Positions 8,656-17,022 of a stretch of 64,000 nucleotides of DNA are shown here, one piece after another. Within the stretch, counting starts at the first letter, position 1. Each line of letters opens with the position of its first letter. The notes below the pieces were generated by a model that saw nothing but the letters and a program-made list of their open reading frames with translations, ran no database searches and was not told where the DNA came from. The translations under genes and the position numbers were made by a program. The DNA is from Actinotignum urinale DSM 15805 (GTDB lineage: Bacteria > Actinomycetota > Actinomycetes > Actinomycetales > Actinomycetaceae), in NCBI RefSeq assembly GCF_000420445.1, contig NZ_ATUY01000004.1, positions 96,204 to 160,203 on the forward strand, given 5' to 3'.

Positions 8656-9567
8656 ATGTTGGGTGAGGTTCCTGAACATTACCGGGCGGGTTTTGCTAGT
8701 ATTGTTGGTCGCCCAAATGCAGGTAAATCAACCCTGACGAATGCCATGGTTGGCAGGAAGGTTGCGATTACGAGCGACCGTCCCGAAACCACACGCCGCA
8801 TTATTCGCGCCATTGTGAGCACAGATGAAGGGCAAGCAATTCTTGTTGACACGCCCGGTATGCACCGCCCGCGAACTCTCCTCGGGGAGCGCCTCGGTGA
8901 TATGGTGCGCGATTCCCTCTCCGATGTGGACGTTATCGTCATGTGTTTCCCGGCGAATGAAAAAGTAGGGCCGGGTGACCGCTACCTTCTTGATCTTGCG
9001 CTCAAATCGCGGGTTCCAATTATTGCTGCGATAACCAAAATCGATACGATCAACAAAGAAGAACTGGCGGAAAAAATTGTTGAAATTTCAGCCGTTCATG
9101 ATTTTTCCGAGATTGTGCCGGTGTGCGCGCCTAAAAATAATCAGGTTGATATTTTAACCTCCACGATTATTCGCCATTTCCCGCTTTCTCCGCCACTTTA
9201 TCCTTTGGATGCCGTCTCGGATCAGAGTGAAGAAACTTTGATTTCTGAGCTGATTCGTGAGGCGGGGTTGGAAAAGTTGCGTCAGGAACTTCCGCATTCC
9301 CTTGCCGTCACCATTGACGAAATGCAAGAAACCACAACTCCCCAAAAAACGCCACTTTTGAAAATACACGCCTCTATTCACGTGGAACGCGACTCCCAAA
9401 AGGGCATTATTATTGGCAAAAAAGGCGCCCGCCTTCGCGAAATAGGAAGTCAGGCACGCCACGCTATTGAGAACTTTTTAGGTGTCCGGGTGTATCTTAT
9501 GCTCCACGTTAAAATCTCTAAGGATTGGCAACGTAACCCGAAAATGTTGGATCGTTTGGGGTTCTAA
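8656..9567 (+). CDS. era: GTPase Era
   Basis: 303 residues. Essential GTPase that binds the 3' end of 16S rRNA during 30S assembly. GTPase motifs: G1 G-R-P-N-A-G-K-S-T, G3 D-T-P-G-M, G4 T-K-I-D; the C-terminal KH domain holds G-I-I-I-G-K-K-G-A-R-L-R-E-I. The frame is open from 8608, but the ATG at 8656 follows GAAGGAGA and fits the family N-terminus (Y-R-A-G-F-A-S-I-V-G-R-P-N). It directly follows the CBS gene. Confidence 0.96.
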   Translation: MLGEVPEHYRAGFASIVGRPNAGKSTLTNAMVGRKVAITSDRPETTRRIIRAIVSTDEGQAILVDTPGMHRPRTLLGERLGDMVRDSLSDVDVIVMCFPANEKVGPGDRYLLDLALKSRVPIIAAITKIDTINKEELAEKIVEISAVHDFSEIVPVCAPKNNQVDILTSTIIRHFPLSPPLYPLDAVSDQSEETLISELIREAGLEKLRQELPHSLAVTIDEMQETTTPQKTPLLKIHASIHVERDSQKGIIIGKKGARLREIGSQARHAIENFLGVRVYLMLHVKISKDWQRNPKMLDRLGF

Positions 9568-11280
9568 GTGGCGTTACAACGTTATTTCCATATTTTTTCG
9601 AGTTGGCGTTCTTCTGCAAACCCGTCGCGTCAACAAAGAGTTTTTTCTACGACGACAAATTCGGAACGTAGCGATTCTGTTCCCACGAATAATGGGAGCG
9701 AGCCCGCGCCCACGAAGAATGGTGATGGCGACGAAATGCTCCTTACAGAAAACGGGAGTGAACCGTCGTCAACCCTGAAAAAAACACGTATGCGTCCCTT
9801 GACGTTTATGCTCGTGTGGTTGCTGACCATACTTTTCCTGGGTGTGATCGGGATCAATATGGGGCCACATTGGGATCCGAAACCTATTAACCAGCGCGTC
9901 ATATCGCAAACGAAGAACACAAAAATAGGTTCCTGTTTAGAATCTGGGTGTACGCCAACACAAACGTATGAAACGGAACGCGAAATGCGTGAGGTTCGTT
10001 TACGCGACGGGGTAACCGTTCCTGTTGAGGTGACAAAACCTTTGAGCGGGGAAGGAAAACGCCCCGGAATGTTATTTATTCACGGGACGGGGACTGATAA
10101 ACCCAGTGCTTTTAGGCGTGAAGCTAATTTGATTGCCTCAACCGGGATTATTACTTATGTTCCGCAAAAACGGATTGATAACTACTCGACCCTTCATCGT
10201 GATTACCTAGCGCTTGCTCGGGATGTGAACGATGTTTTTAACCAGATGATTGTGGCATCTGATATTGATGCTGATAAGTCTGGGATTTATTCGGTATCGG
10301 AAGGATGTTTTGTTTCCCCGATTGTGGCGGCAACGAATCCTGCAATTAAATATGTTGCGTTTATTAGCGCGCCCGTGCTACCGATTCGTAGCCAGGGAAG
10401 TTATGCTGCGCAAACATATATGCAAAGTATTCACGCTCCTGAGCGGTTCAGCAATAATTTGAAGAAAATTTTGGGACAGAATTTTGGGGCAGGGAACCTG
10501 GAATATTTTGATTTCAATCCTTCTCTCTATCAGCAAGAAATACATGTTCCCGTGATGATGCTGTACGGAACGGGCGATAAGTCCATGCCGGTGGAGCAGG
10601 GGCCGGTTGCGATGCGTGAGGATTTACGCAAGGCCGGTAACGAGAACCTGACCATTCGCTACTATGAGGGGCGCGATCACGGACTTCAAGATAAGAAGAA
10701 GAAAATTTCCGGGCAGGCGATGCAGGACGTTTCCGATTGGGTGAATACACTACCTGAAAGTTCCCATGCTGAGCCGAGAATTGCCGGCGATCAACCGGAT
10801 CAGGGCTTCGCTGTTCCGCCAATTGTGGCAGAATCGTTGATGCCTATCCCGTATCTTCTCATGCTGTATGCAACAGTTCCCGTGTTGTTGGTGTTGGCTT
10901 TGGTGATGAGTATTGTTGCGTGTTTGAGGCGAAAAGGACGTACGGTTTCCGATATTCTTCGTATGCTTTCGCCGAGCATGGCTTCAGGCGCAGTACTTCT
11001 TGCCACCCTTCTTGCCTACGTGTGGTACATCAAACAGGTTGCGTACACCGCCCTCAATTATCTGCAAAATGACCTCATTATTCGGGGTGGTTTTATTGCT
11101 GTTACTCTCCTGGCATGTTGTGCCGTTGGGGCAGGAATACGGGCGTTGTGGAAGAGCCGTGAGATGTGGGCGGATATATCTTTGCCCGTGAAAATGGCGA
11201 TGATATTGAATTTTGCGTGGCAAATCGGCGCTCTCGCTATCCTCACATACCTCAACGTTTTCCCGACGTTAATGAGATGA
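9568..11280 (+). CDS. Membrane-anchored alpha/beta-hydrolase of unknown substrate
   Basis: 570 residues, GTG start immediately after the era stop. A repeat-rich, polar N-terminus (residues 28-72) precedes a transmembrane segment (about 77-97). The hydrolase domain has F-I-H-G-T-G (oxyanion region, about 170), a nucleophile elbow S-V-S-E-G with Ser244, Asp337 in Y-G-T-G-D-K and His371 in G-R-D-H-G: a plausible Ser-Asp-His triad. The usual first Gly of G-x-S-x-G is Ser242. Three or four hydrophobic segments follow (about 425-450, 475-500, 510-535, 545-568). The catalytic domain is probably extracytoplasmic. It resembles acyl-peptide/dienelactone-type hydrolases, but no specific function can be assigned. 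Confidence 0.75.
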   Translation: MALQRYFHIFSSWRSSANPSRQQRVFSTTTNSERSDSVPTNNGSEPAPTKNGDGDEMLLTENGSEPSSTLKKTRMRPLTFMLVWLLTILFLGVIGINMGPHWDPKPINQRVISQTKNTKIGSCLESGCTPTQTYETEREMREVRLRDGVTVPVEVTKPLSGEGKRPGMLFIHGTGTDKPSAFRREANLIASTGIITYVPQKRIDNYSTLHRDYLALARDVNDVFNQMIVASDIDADKSGIYSVSEGCFVSPIVAATNPAIKYVAFISAPVLPIRSQGSYAAQTYMQSIHAPERFSNNLKKILGQNFGAGNLEYFDFNPSLYQQEIHVPVMMLYGTGDKSMPVEQGPVAMREDLRKAGNENLTIRYYEGRDHGLQDKKKKISGQAMQDVSDWVNTLPESSHAEPRIAGDQPDQGFAVPPIVAESLMPIPYLLMLYATVPVLLVLALVMSIVACLRRKGRTVSDILRMLSPSMASGAVLLATLLAYVWYIKQVAYTALNYLQNDLIIRGGFIAVTLLACCAVGAGIRALWKSREMWADISLPVKMAMILNFAWQIGALAILTYLNVFPTLMR

Positions 11281-11320
11281 TAGGTCTGCTTCAAGATATT
11301 TTGAGAAATAAAGGGTTAGA

Positions 11321-11374
11321 ATGGAACACATGCGAAAGGTTTTGCTTCTCCTTACCTGCCGTCGCGAGTCTTAG
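11321..11374 (+). CDS. leuA leader peptide (17 residues, four consecutive Leu codons)
   Basis: ATG at 11321 is preceded by AAAGGG with a five-base spacer. The peptide reads M-E-H-M-R-K-V-L-L-L-L-T-C-R-R-E-S and stops at TAG 11372-11374. Four consecutive leucine codons (TTG CTT CTC CTT, 11342-11353) just ahead of a stable hairpin and 79 bases before leuA are what a ribosome-stalling attenuator for leucine requires. Leader-peptide control of leuA has been predicted in other Actinobacteria. It is too short for routine gene callers. Confidence 0.8.
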   Translation: MEHMRKVLLLLTCRRES

Positions 11375-11394
11375 AGACAGGCTCCTCGCGGCGG
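11359..11394 (+). promoter_or_regulatory. leuA attenuator hairpin
   Basis: A 10-bp stem pairs 11359-11368 (CCGTCGCGAG) with 11385-11394 (CTCGCGGCGG) with one G-U pair, followed by GGTTTCTC. Its left arm overlaps the last codons of the leader peptide, so the position of a translating ribosome would decide whether it forms. A competing small hairpin (GTCT 11368-11371 with AGAC 11375-11378) sits inside. A second weak hairpin, CGGT...ACCG, followed by AAAATTTTT near 11420-11436, may be the actual terminator. This is inference from sequence complementarity. Confidence 0.6.
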
Positions 11395-11452
11395 GGTTTC
11401 TCGTGCCGGTCATACAACCGAAAATTTTTACCCTAGAAAAAGAGAAGATGTT

Positions 11453-13207
11453 ATGAAGACCTCAGGAGTAGCCAATCGTCAACAGCCTTCGGGAATGCCC
11501 TATCAGAAGTATCGTCATTTCCTCGACACAAACCCCGTCAGCCTTCCCGATCGTACCTGGCCTAATAACCGGATTACTCACGCGCCACGCTGGTTGTCTA
11601 CCGATTTGCGCGACGGAAATCAGGCGCTGATTGAACCTATGGACCCGAAGCGTAAACGTGCAATGTTTGACCTTCTGGTCAAGATGGGGTTCAAAGAAAT
11701 TGAAATTGGTTTCCCGGCCGCTTCTCAAGCCGATTGGGATTTTGTTCGTAGCCTCGTCGAAACAGATGCTGTTCCCGAAGACGTCACGGTTTCTGTTCTT
11801 ACGCAGTCTCGCCCGGATCTTATTCATAAAACCGTGGACTCCATGAAGGGGTTCCACCGCGCAACTCTTCATTTGTATAACGCAACCTCTCCGGTATTCC
11901 GCGATGTGGTGTTCCATTCCGATCGTGCCGGTATTAAACAGCTCGCCATTCAGGGCACCCAGGAAGCAACCGCCTATATGGAGAAGGTGCTCGGGGATGA
12001 AACGATTGCTGGCTTCGAGTATTCGCCGGAAATTTTTGTGGACACCGAGCTGGATTACGCTTTGGAGGTTTGCGAGGCCGTCATGGATGTGTGGCAGCCT
12101 GGAGCGGACCGCGAAATCGTGTTGAATCTGCCGACAACTGTTGAACGTTCCACACCGAATGTGTATGCGGATCAGATTGAGTATATGTCCCGGAACTTGT
12201 CTCGTCGTGAATTTATTGCGTTGTCTGCACATAACCATAATGATCGTGGAACCGGTACGGCGACGGCTGAACTTGCGATGCTTGCCGGCGCGGATCGTTT
12301 GGAAGGTTGCCTGTTTGGGCAGGGGGAGCGTACCGGAAACCTTGATTTGGTGACGGTTGGCATGAATTTGTTCTCTCAGGGAATCGATCCTCAACTTGAT
12401 TTTTCCAATATGGATGAAATCATTGAAATTTCTGAACATTGCAACCAGATGGATGTGCATCCGCGCCTGCCTTATGCTGGCCGTCTGGTGTACACCTCAT
12501 TCTCGGGGTCCCATCAGGATGCGATTAAGAAGGGCTGGGAGAGGCGTCGCGAAGATGTGAAAAAAGCAGGGGGCGACGAAACCAAGGTCCCCTGGACAGT
12601 TCCGTATCTTCCTATTGATCCGAAAGATGTTGGGCGTAATTACGATGCGGTTGTGCGTGTTAACTCTCAGTCCGGTAAGGGCGGAGTTGCATATCTCATG
12701 CAGGCGACGCGCCACATGGAGTTGCCACGCCGTATGCAGGTTGAGCTTTCGCATCTTGTAAAGAACTGGACGGCTGAGACAGGTAAGGAAGTTACCGCCG
12801 AGCTTCTGTGGGATTTGTTTAAGAACGAATACCTGCCTTCTTCTCAAACAAAAGAACGTTGGGGACGTTACCGTTTGCGCGCCTTTGAATTTACGAATAC
12901 AAAGGCTGGCGTCACACATATGACAGCCCACGTGACAAGTCAAGCTGACGATGTGGAACATGTTGTTTCGGGTGAAGGTAACGGGCCGATTCACGCATTT
13001 ATTGAAATCATGGGACACATGGGCGAAAACGTTAAGGTGTTGGATTATAGCGAACATGCGTTGAGTGAAGGTAAGGATGCACCGGCAGCCGCATATATTG
13101 AATGTGATGTTGACGGGCAGATTCTGTGGGGTTGCGGTATCCACACCTCAACAACTCGTGCAGGTTTGAAGGCCATTATTTCTGCTATTAACCGCGCACA
13201 TCGTTAA
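11453..13207 (+). CDS. leuA: 2-isopropylmalate synthase
   Basis: 584 residues, the long actinobacterial form. Condenses acetyl-CoA with 2-oxoisovalerate, the first committed step of leucine synthesis. Motifs: L-S-T-D-L-R-D-G-N-Q-A-L (about residues 49-60) of the DRE-TIM barrel, S-A-H-N-H-N-D-R-G-T-G metal/substrate segment (about 259-269), G-Q-G-E-R-T-G-N, and a C-terminal regulatory domain (about 440-584) expected to bind leucine. It starts at ATG 11453 behind a GAGAAG stretch. No other leucine genes are near, so it is probably a single-gene unit controlled by the upstream attenuator. Confidence 0.95.
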   Translation: MKTSGVANRQQPSGMPYQKYRHFLDTNPVSLPDRTWPNNRITHAPRWLSTDLRDGNQALIEPMDPKRKRAMFDLLVKMGFKEIEIGFPAASQADWDFVRSLVETDAVPEDVTVSVLTQSRPDLIHKTVDSMKGFHRATLHLYNATSPVFRDVVFHSDRAGIKQLAIQGTQEATAYMEKVLGDETIAGFEYSPEIFVDTELDYALEVCEAVMDVWQPGADREIVLNLPTTVERSTPNVYADQIEYMSRNLSRREFIALSAHNHNDRGTGTATAELAMLAGADRLEGCLFGQGERTGNLDLVTVGMNLFSQGIDPQLDFSNMDEIIEISEHCNQMDVHPRLPYAGRLVYTSFSGSHQDAIKKGWERRREDVKKAGGDETKVPWTVPYLPIDPKDVGRNYDAVVRVNSQSGKGGVAYLMQATRHMELPRRMQVELSHLVKNWTAETGKEVTAELLWDLFKNEYLPSSQTKERWGRYRLRAFEFTNTKAGVTHMTAHVTSQADDVEHVVSGEGNGPIHAFIEIMGHMGENVKVLDYSEHALSEGKDAPAAAYIECDVDGQILWGCGIHTSTTRAGLKAIISAINRAHR

Positions 13208-13218
13208 GGTTAGAGGCA

Positions 13219-13409
13219 GTGAAGCTGTGCTGTAACATCAGGGTTTATGCAAGTTTTTACGTAACCCATAAGGTATAAGCCGTGAAACTTGATTCTGACA
13301 TCGTGGTGTACGCAAGTTTTTGCGTGACGTAGAGAGGAGTTCGCCGTGAAGCTCTACTCTGATACCGCAGCCGTTTTGCGTACCCACGATTTAGGTGAAG
13401 CCGATCGCA
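13219..13409 (+). repeat. Three degenerate 63-64 bp tandem copies of the recO start region
   Basis: Units start with GTG at 13219, 13282 and 13346; the last is the real recO start. Each has a ribosome-binding-like stretch, GTGAA(G/A)CT, a Ser/Asp-like segment and a GCAAGTTTTT(A/G)CGT or TTTTGCGT element. Units 1 and 2 encode short peptides (19 and 16 codons: M-K-L-C-C-N-I-R-V-Y-A-S-F and M-K-L-D-S-D-I-V-V-Y-A-S-F) that resemble M-K-L-Y-S-D-T-A-A-V-L-R of RecO. They are therefore decayed duplications of the gene's 5' end, either inert or acting as small upstream frames. Confidence 0.75.
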
Positions 13410-14077
13410 TCATAACGTTTATTACGCACAGACATGGAATTGTGCGTGCGGTTGCCAAAGGCGTGCGCCGAACAAAATCTCGGTTCGGCGCACGCCTTGA
13501 GCCTTTCTCACTCGTGAATGTGCAACTATATCGGGGTAAAAGCCTGGACATCGTGACGGAAGTCGAGGGTTTACACCATTTCGGCAGGGTTATTTCTGCC
13601 AACTACGAGGCCTACACCTGCGCTTATGCCATGGCAGAAACCGCGGAAAAACTCGGTGCCGAGCAGGAAGAAGATCGCCCCGCGTATCGCTTGTTTGCGG
13701 GCGCATTGGCGTCTTTAGCTCGCCAGGAACACGCGCCCGAGCTAATTATGTATTCGTATTTTTTGCGCGCTCTTGCTTTAGCCGGGTGGGCTATAGCCCT
13801 GGATTCTTGCGCACTGTGTGGCGGAACGTCACATCTTCAGGCTTTTCACGTCCAATCGGGCGGTATGGTGTGCGAAAATTGCGCTTCTCAAAATTCTTCC
13901 TATCTTAATGAAGAATCCGTCATGCTTTTGCGCGGGCTCGCACACGGAAAATGGGAAGATGTGGATAATGCCAGCCCCATGAGCATCCACATCGTCACCA
14001 CTCTTGTGAAACAATATGTCCAGTGGCATATGGAACGCCGTATTCGTTCCCTCGATCTTGTGGAGGAAAGTTCATGA
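13346..14077 (+). CDS. recO: DNA repair protein RecO
   Basis: 243 residues, GTG start behind AGAGGAG. RecO anneals ssDNA and loads RecA with RecR. The N-terminal OB-fold segment (L-G-E-A-D-R-I-I-T-F; A-K-G-V-R-R-T-K-S-R-F-G) and the zinc motif C-A-L-C-G-G ... C-E-N-C (about residues 152-176) are clear. uppS overlaps its stop by four bases (ATGA), matching the common actinobacterial recO-uppS pair. Confidence 0.95.
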   Translation: MKLYSDTAAVLRTHDLGEADRIITFITHRHGIVRAVAKGVRRTKSRFGARLEPFSLVNVQLYRGKSLDIVTEVEGLHHFGRVISANYEAYTCAYAMAETAEKLGAEQEEDRPAYRLFAGALASLARQEHAPELIMYSYFLRALALAGWAIALDSCALCGGTSHLQAFHVQSGGMVCENCASQNSSYLNEESVMLLRGLAHGKWEDVDNASPMSIHIVTTLVKQYVQWHMERRIRSLDLVEESS

Positions 14078-14988
14078 ACCCTGAGGCACCCCGTCAACCT
14101 CACGCCAACACTACCCGAGAATGTCCTGATAGTTCCGTCCACACTGATAACGTCGTGCTGGCTGCAGAGCATTCTGACACGTCTGCTCAACCCCATCACG
14201 AAACACCCACGCCGGAACACCGCCCCGGCCTCACCCCGCCTCACCTTCGCAAGATTCCCGACCACGTTGCCATTGTGATGGACGGTAACGGCCGCTGGGC
14301 TAATAAACGCGGAAAACCGCGCACCGAAGGGCACAAAATGGGGGAGCGTTCCCTCATGGATGTCATTGCCGGCGCGCGAGAAGTGGGCATTAAAGAACTC
14401 TCCGTCTACGCTTTTTCCACAGAAAATTGGCGACGTAGCCCGCGTGAAGTCGCCTTCCTCATGGGTTTTTCCCGCGATATTATCCGTACTAACCGCAACC
14501 AACTCCACAGCTGGAACGTCCAAGTCCGCTGGTGTGGGCGTGAGGGGCGCCTGTGGTCCTCAGTTTTGAAAGAAATACGTGAGGCCGTCGCGCTCACACA
14601 ACACAATACCGGGCTGGTTCTTAATCTCTGCATTAACTATGGCGGCCACAGCGAAATCGTAGACGCTACACGTGCCATAGCGGAAAAGGTTGCGAGGGGC
14701 GAGCTACAACCGTCGAAAATCACGGAAAAAACTGTTGCCGAGCATCTGTATTCGCCCGCGATGCGTCCAGTAGACCTGCTTATTCGCACGGGCGGCGAAC
14801 TGCGGACGTCGAATTTCCTCATGTGGGAATCTGCGTATGCGGAGTTGTATTTTTCGCCGTTGCCGTGGCCGGAATTTGAGCGTGGCGCACTGTGGACTGC
14901 GTGTGTTGATTATGAAAATCGTGATCGGCGTTTCGGTGGTGCGGTAGATAAAGTTGATAAGATGAATAAGGTTGCTGGTGAAGAGTGA
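14074..14988 (+). CDS. uppS: Isoprenyl transferase (Z-type undecaprenyl/decaprenyl diphosphate synthase)
   Basis: 304 residues from ATG 14074, which follows GGAGGAAAG and overlaps the recO stop. Makes the polyprenyl lipid carrier for cell-wall synthesis. The family blocks are present: A-I-V-M-D-G-N-G-R-W-A (catalytic Asp), T-E-G-H-K, F-S-T-E-N-W-R-R and D-L-L-I-R-T-G-G-E-L-R-T-S-N-F-L. The first 65 residues are a Pro/His/Thr-rich extension not found in the core family. Symbols uppS and ispU are both used; chain length cannot be told from sequence. Confidence 0.94.
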   Translation: MNPEAPRQPHANTTRECPDSSVHTDNVVLAAEHSDTSAQPHHETPTPEHRPGLTPPHLRKIPDHVAIVMDGNGRWANKRGKPRTEGHKMGERSLMDVIAGAREVGIKELSVYAFSTENWRRSPREVAFLMGFSRDIIRTNRNQLHSWNVQVRWCGREGRLWSSVLKEIREAVALTQHNTGLVLNLCINYGGHSEIVDATRAIAEKVARGELQPSKITEKTVAEHLYSPAMRPVDLLIRTGGELRTSNFLMWESAYAELYFSPLPWPEFERGALWTACVDYENRDRRFGGAVDKVDKMNKVAGEE

Positions 14989-15019
14989 CGCCACTGGGCG
15001 TTATAGAGAAAGGACAACC

Positions 15020-15538
15020 ATGCGAGAATACGAACCCTATAAGGATTTACCCGCAGGTCAGGTTGATCTTCACCTGCGAAGCACAGATTTTGCGGACGGC
15101 GCATCGCTTCCCGAAACCGCGACGGGCGCGGGAACTCGCCCATTAGGTGCCGATAAAAATCCGCAACTTTCCTGGGATAAAGCGCCGGAAGGCACCAAAA
15201 GCCTCCTTATTTCCTGCTATGATCCCGATGCGCCTACGCCTTCCGGGTATTGGCATTGGGTTGCGATTAATGTTGATCCCGAAACTACGAGTATTGCTGC
15301 CGGTGGAAGTAACGATATGCCCGAGGGTACGCTTACGTTGAAGAACGACGGGGGAGCGCCAACTTTCCAGGGAGCAACTCCACCCCAGGGGCATGGCCCA
15401 CACCGCTATATTTTCGCGGTTCTTGCGTTGGATACCGTTCTTGAGCTGGACCGTGAAACACGCCCCGCAATCGCGTATTTCCTTTCCCGTCCACACGTGT
15501 TAGGGCGCGGTTTGCTCACGGGAACTTGGGAAAACTAA
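15020..15538 (+). CDS. YbhB/YbcL (PEBP) family protein
   Basis: 172 residues from ATG 15020, with AGAAAGGA upstream. The phosphatidylethanolamine-binding-protein fold is recognised by N-P-Q-L-S-W-D-K-A-P-E-G-T-K-S (about 53-67), C-Y-D-P-D-A-P-T-P-S-G-Y-W-H-W-V (about 71-86) and the G-P-H-R-Y-I-F-A-V segment. Bacterial members have no firmly known role. No signal peptide, so it should be cytoplasmic. It lies 31 bases after uppS. Confidence 0.9.
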   Translation: MREYEPYKDLPAGQVDLHLRSTDFADGASLPETATGAGTRPLGADKNPQLSWDKAPEGTKSLLISCYDPDAPTPSGYWHWVAINVDPETTSIAAGGSNDMPEGTLTLKNDGGAPTFQGATPPQGHGPHRYIFAVLALDTVLELDRETRPAIAYFLSRPHVLGRGLLTGTWEN

Positions 15539-15587
15539 AAGTTTACTCGGGCGAATACGGAACATAAACAATAAACAGGACCTCAAT

Positions 15588-16124
15588 ATGACAGAAATTC
15601 GTCGTTACTCTATCCTCACACCCTTCAACAACGTCAAAGTTGTTGCCGGAATTTGCGCACTTCATTCCTTGGATGTGCAGGTGTGCATGACATCTGCAGG
15701 CGTCATCGTATTCCGTAACCTGCCCGTACCCGTGTACGACGAATGGGATATTCGCCAAATTACGGGAGAACTTCCCGATGATGAACCGCAATCTCCGAGC
15801 GATAACGGCGCTCTTGTTGCCGCTCTCCTCTCTAGCCTCAGCCCGTATGGGGTGGTTTTAATGGACGTGAATGTGGACGATAGCGAGGAAGGTTTTGAAC
15901 CGGGGGTATCGGGAATGGTTCGCGCTCGCCGTTTCCTGGAAGGGGAGCCGGGTGAAGAAATTGCGTCCGGTTTGTTGCTCAATGGTTTGGATCTAGATGT
16001 TGAGAATATTGTTGTGGGCGAGGGTCTCCCTGAAGATTTAGACATTATTTCGACGGCGGATGTGACTCGTGAAGACATCGAGCAAATTGCCGGAATGCTT
16101 GGAGAAGAACCCACAGATAAGTAA
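15588..16124 (+). CDS. Hypothetical acidic protein
   Basis: 178 residues, not recognised. There is no signal peptide or membrane segment. The first 70 residues are alternating hydrophobic/polar (V-V-A-G-I-C-A-L-H-S-L-D-V-Q-V), followed by a strongly acidic remainder ending M-L-G-E-E-P-T-D-K. Normal codon use and an AGGACCTCAAT stretch before the ATG support a real gene. Its last codons plus stop are repeated twice more downstream. It lies between a PEBP gene and hisA, which gives no functional clue. Confidence 0.7.
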   Translation: MTEIRRYSILTPFNNVKVVAGICALHSLDVQVCMTSAGVIVFRNLPVPVYDEWDIRQITGELPDDEPQSPSDNGALVAALLSSLSPYGVVLMDVNVDDSEEGFEPGVSGMVRARRFLEGEPGEEIASGLLLNGLDLDVENIVVGEGLPEDLDIISTADVTREDIEQIAGMLGEEPTDK

Positions 16125-16235
16125 AAGCGAGTAATCACTGAGGGTGCATCCCACAGATAAGTAAAGGCAACCCACACCGTCAAACACCTAGCGGTACAGG
16201 TTGAGAGAGCAACTCACAGACAAGTAAAGGCAACG
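16110..16235 (+). repeat. Three copies of the 3' end of the preceding gene
   Basis: CCCACAGATAAGTAAAAGC (16110-), CCCACAGATAAGTAAAGGC (16150-) and CTCACAGACAAGTAAAGGC (16213-). The first contains the last codons and stop (T-D-K-stop) of the 15588-16124 gene; the others carry the same words, including TAA, out in the spacer ahead of hisA. Copy spacing is 40 and 63 bases. Confidence 0.8.
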
Positions 16236-16242
16236 CATCGCA

Positions 16243-16986
16243 ATGGATACAACCACCACATTCCCATCCCTTCAGTTGCTTCCCGCAGTTGACGTCCATC
16301 AGGGGAAGGCTGTCCGCCTCACCAGGGGCGCTATTGACGGCGGAAATTTTGGGCAGGCAGCCGATGTGGTTCGGGAATTTCTTGATCTTGGGGCCGCATG
16401 GGTTCATCTTGTTGACCTTGATGCTGCCTTTCAGCGCGGATACAATACGGAGCTTTTGGCTCAAATTGTTGCCGAGGTCGATATTTCGGTAGAGCTTTCC
16501 GGCGGGATACGTAACTTCGCGGATGTGAAACGTTCAGTGGATGCGGGTGCGCGCAGGGTTGTTTTGAGCGCCACCGCCTTGAGCGACCCTCACGGTATCC
16601 GCAAAATTTTGGATACCTACGGACCCATGATTGCCGTGGGGATTGATATTAACGGCGACGAAATTATTGCTCGTGGTAGCGGTGAACACGTGGGTAACGT
16701 GTGGGAGTTGTTGGATTCCGGGCTTCTTGAGGGAGCCGGCCATCTTGTTGTTACAGATACGATTCGCGACGGGGCACTAGCTGGCGCGGCTTTAGATGTG
16801 CTCACTCGGGTTTCTTCCCAAACGGATATTCCCCTCACTGCTTCCGGCGGTATTGCTTCGCTTGAGGACATTAGGGAACTTCGTGGACTTTCTCCTAAGG
16901 TCGATAGCGCGATTATAGGCAAAGCCTTTTATGTAGGGCAGATTAATTTTGTGGATGCTCTTCGAGTTGCCGGGCCACAGCATTAG
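16243..16986 (+). CDS. HisA/PriA-type phosphoribosyl isomerase
   Basis: 247-residue TIM barrel. Catalytic L-P-A-V-D (Asp17), V-R-L-T-R-G, E-L-S-G-G-I-R, V-G-I-D (Asp135) and T-D-T-I-R-D-G are present, so it is a ProFAR isomerase relative (hisA, or the bifunctional actinobacterial priA that also does the TrpF reaction). Loop 5 reads A-R-G-S (143-146), whereas the R-G-W of mycobacterial PriA has a substrate-stacking Trp, and the usual V-N-V-G-T-A-A-L reads V-V-L-S-A-T-A-L. These differences make altered or narrowed substrate use likely. No his or trp gene is nearby. The start ATG has only a distant AAAGG. Confidence 0.85.
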   Translation: MDTTTTFPSLQLLPAVDVHQGKAVRLTRGAIDGGNFGQAADVVREFLDLGAAWVHLVDLDAAFQRGYNTELLAQIVAEVDISVELSGGIRNFADVKRSVDAGARRVVLSATALSDPHGIRKILDTYGPMIAVGIDINGDEIIARGSGEHVGNVWELLDSGLLEGAGHLVVTDTIRDGALAGAALDVLTRVSSQTDIPLTASGGIASLEDIRELRGLSPKVDSAIIGKAFYVGQINFVDALRVAGPQH

Positions 16987-17022
16987 ATAAATATTTTTCA
17001 CACTTCCATAGCCTCGGAAGTC

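Noticed and set aside
13219..13330. CRISPR array at the recO repeats
   Set aside because: Units are contiguous and diverged with no unique spacers; they copy the recO start.
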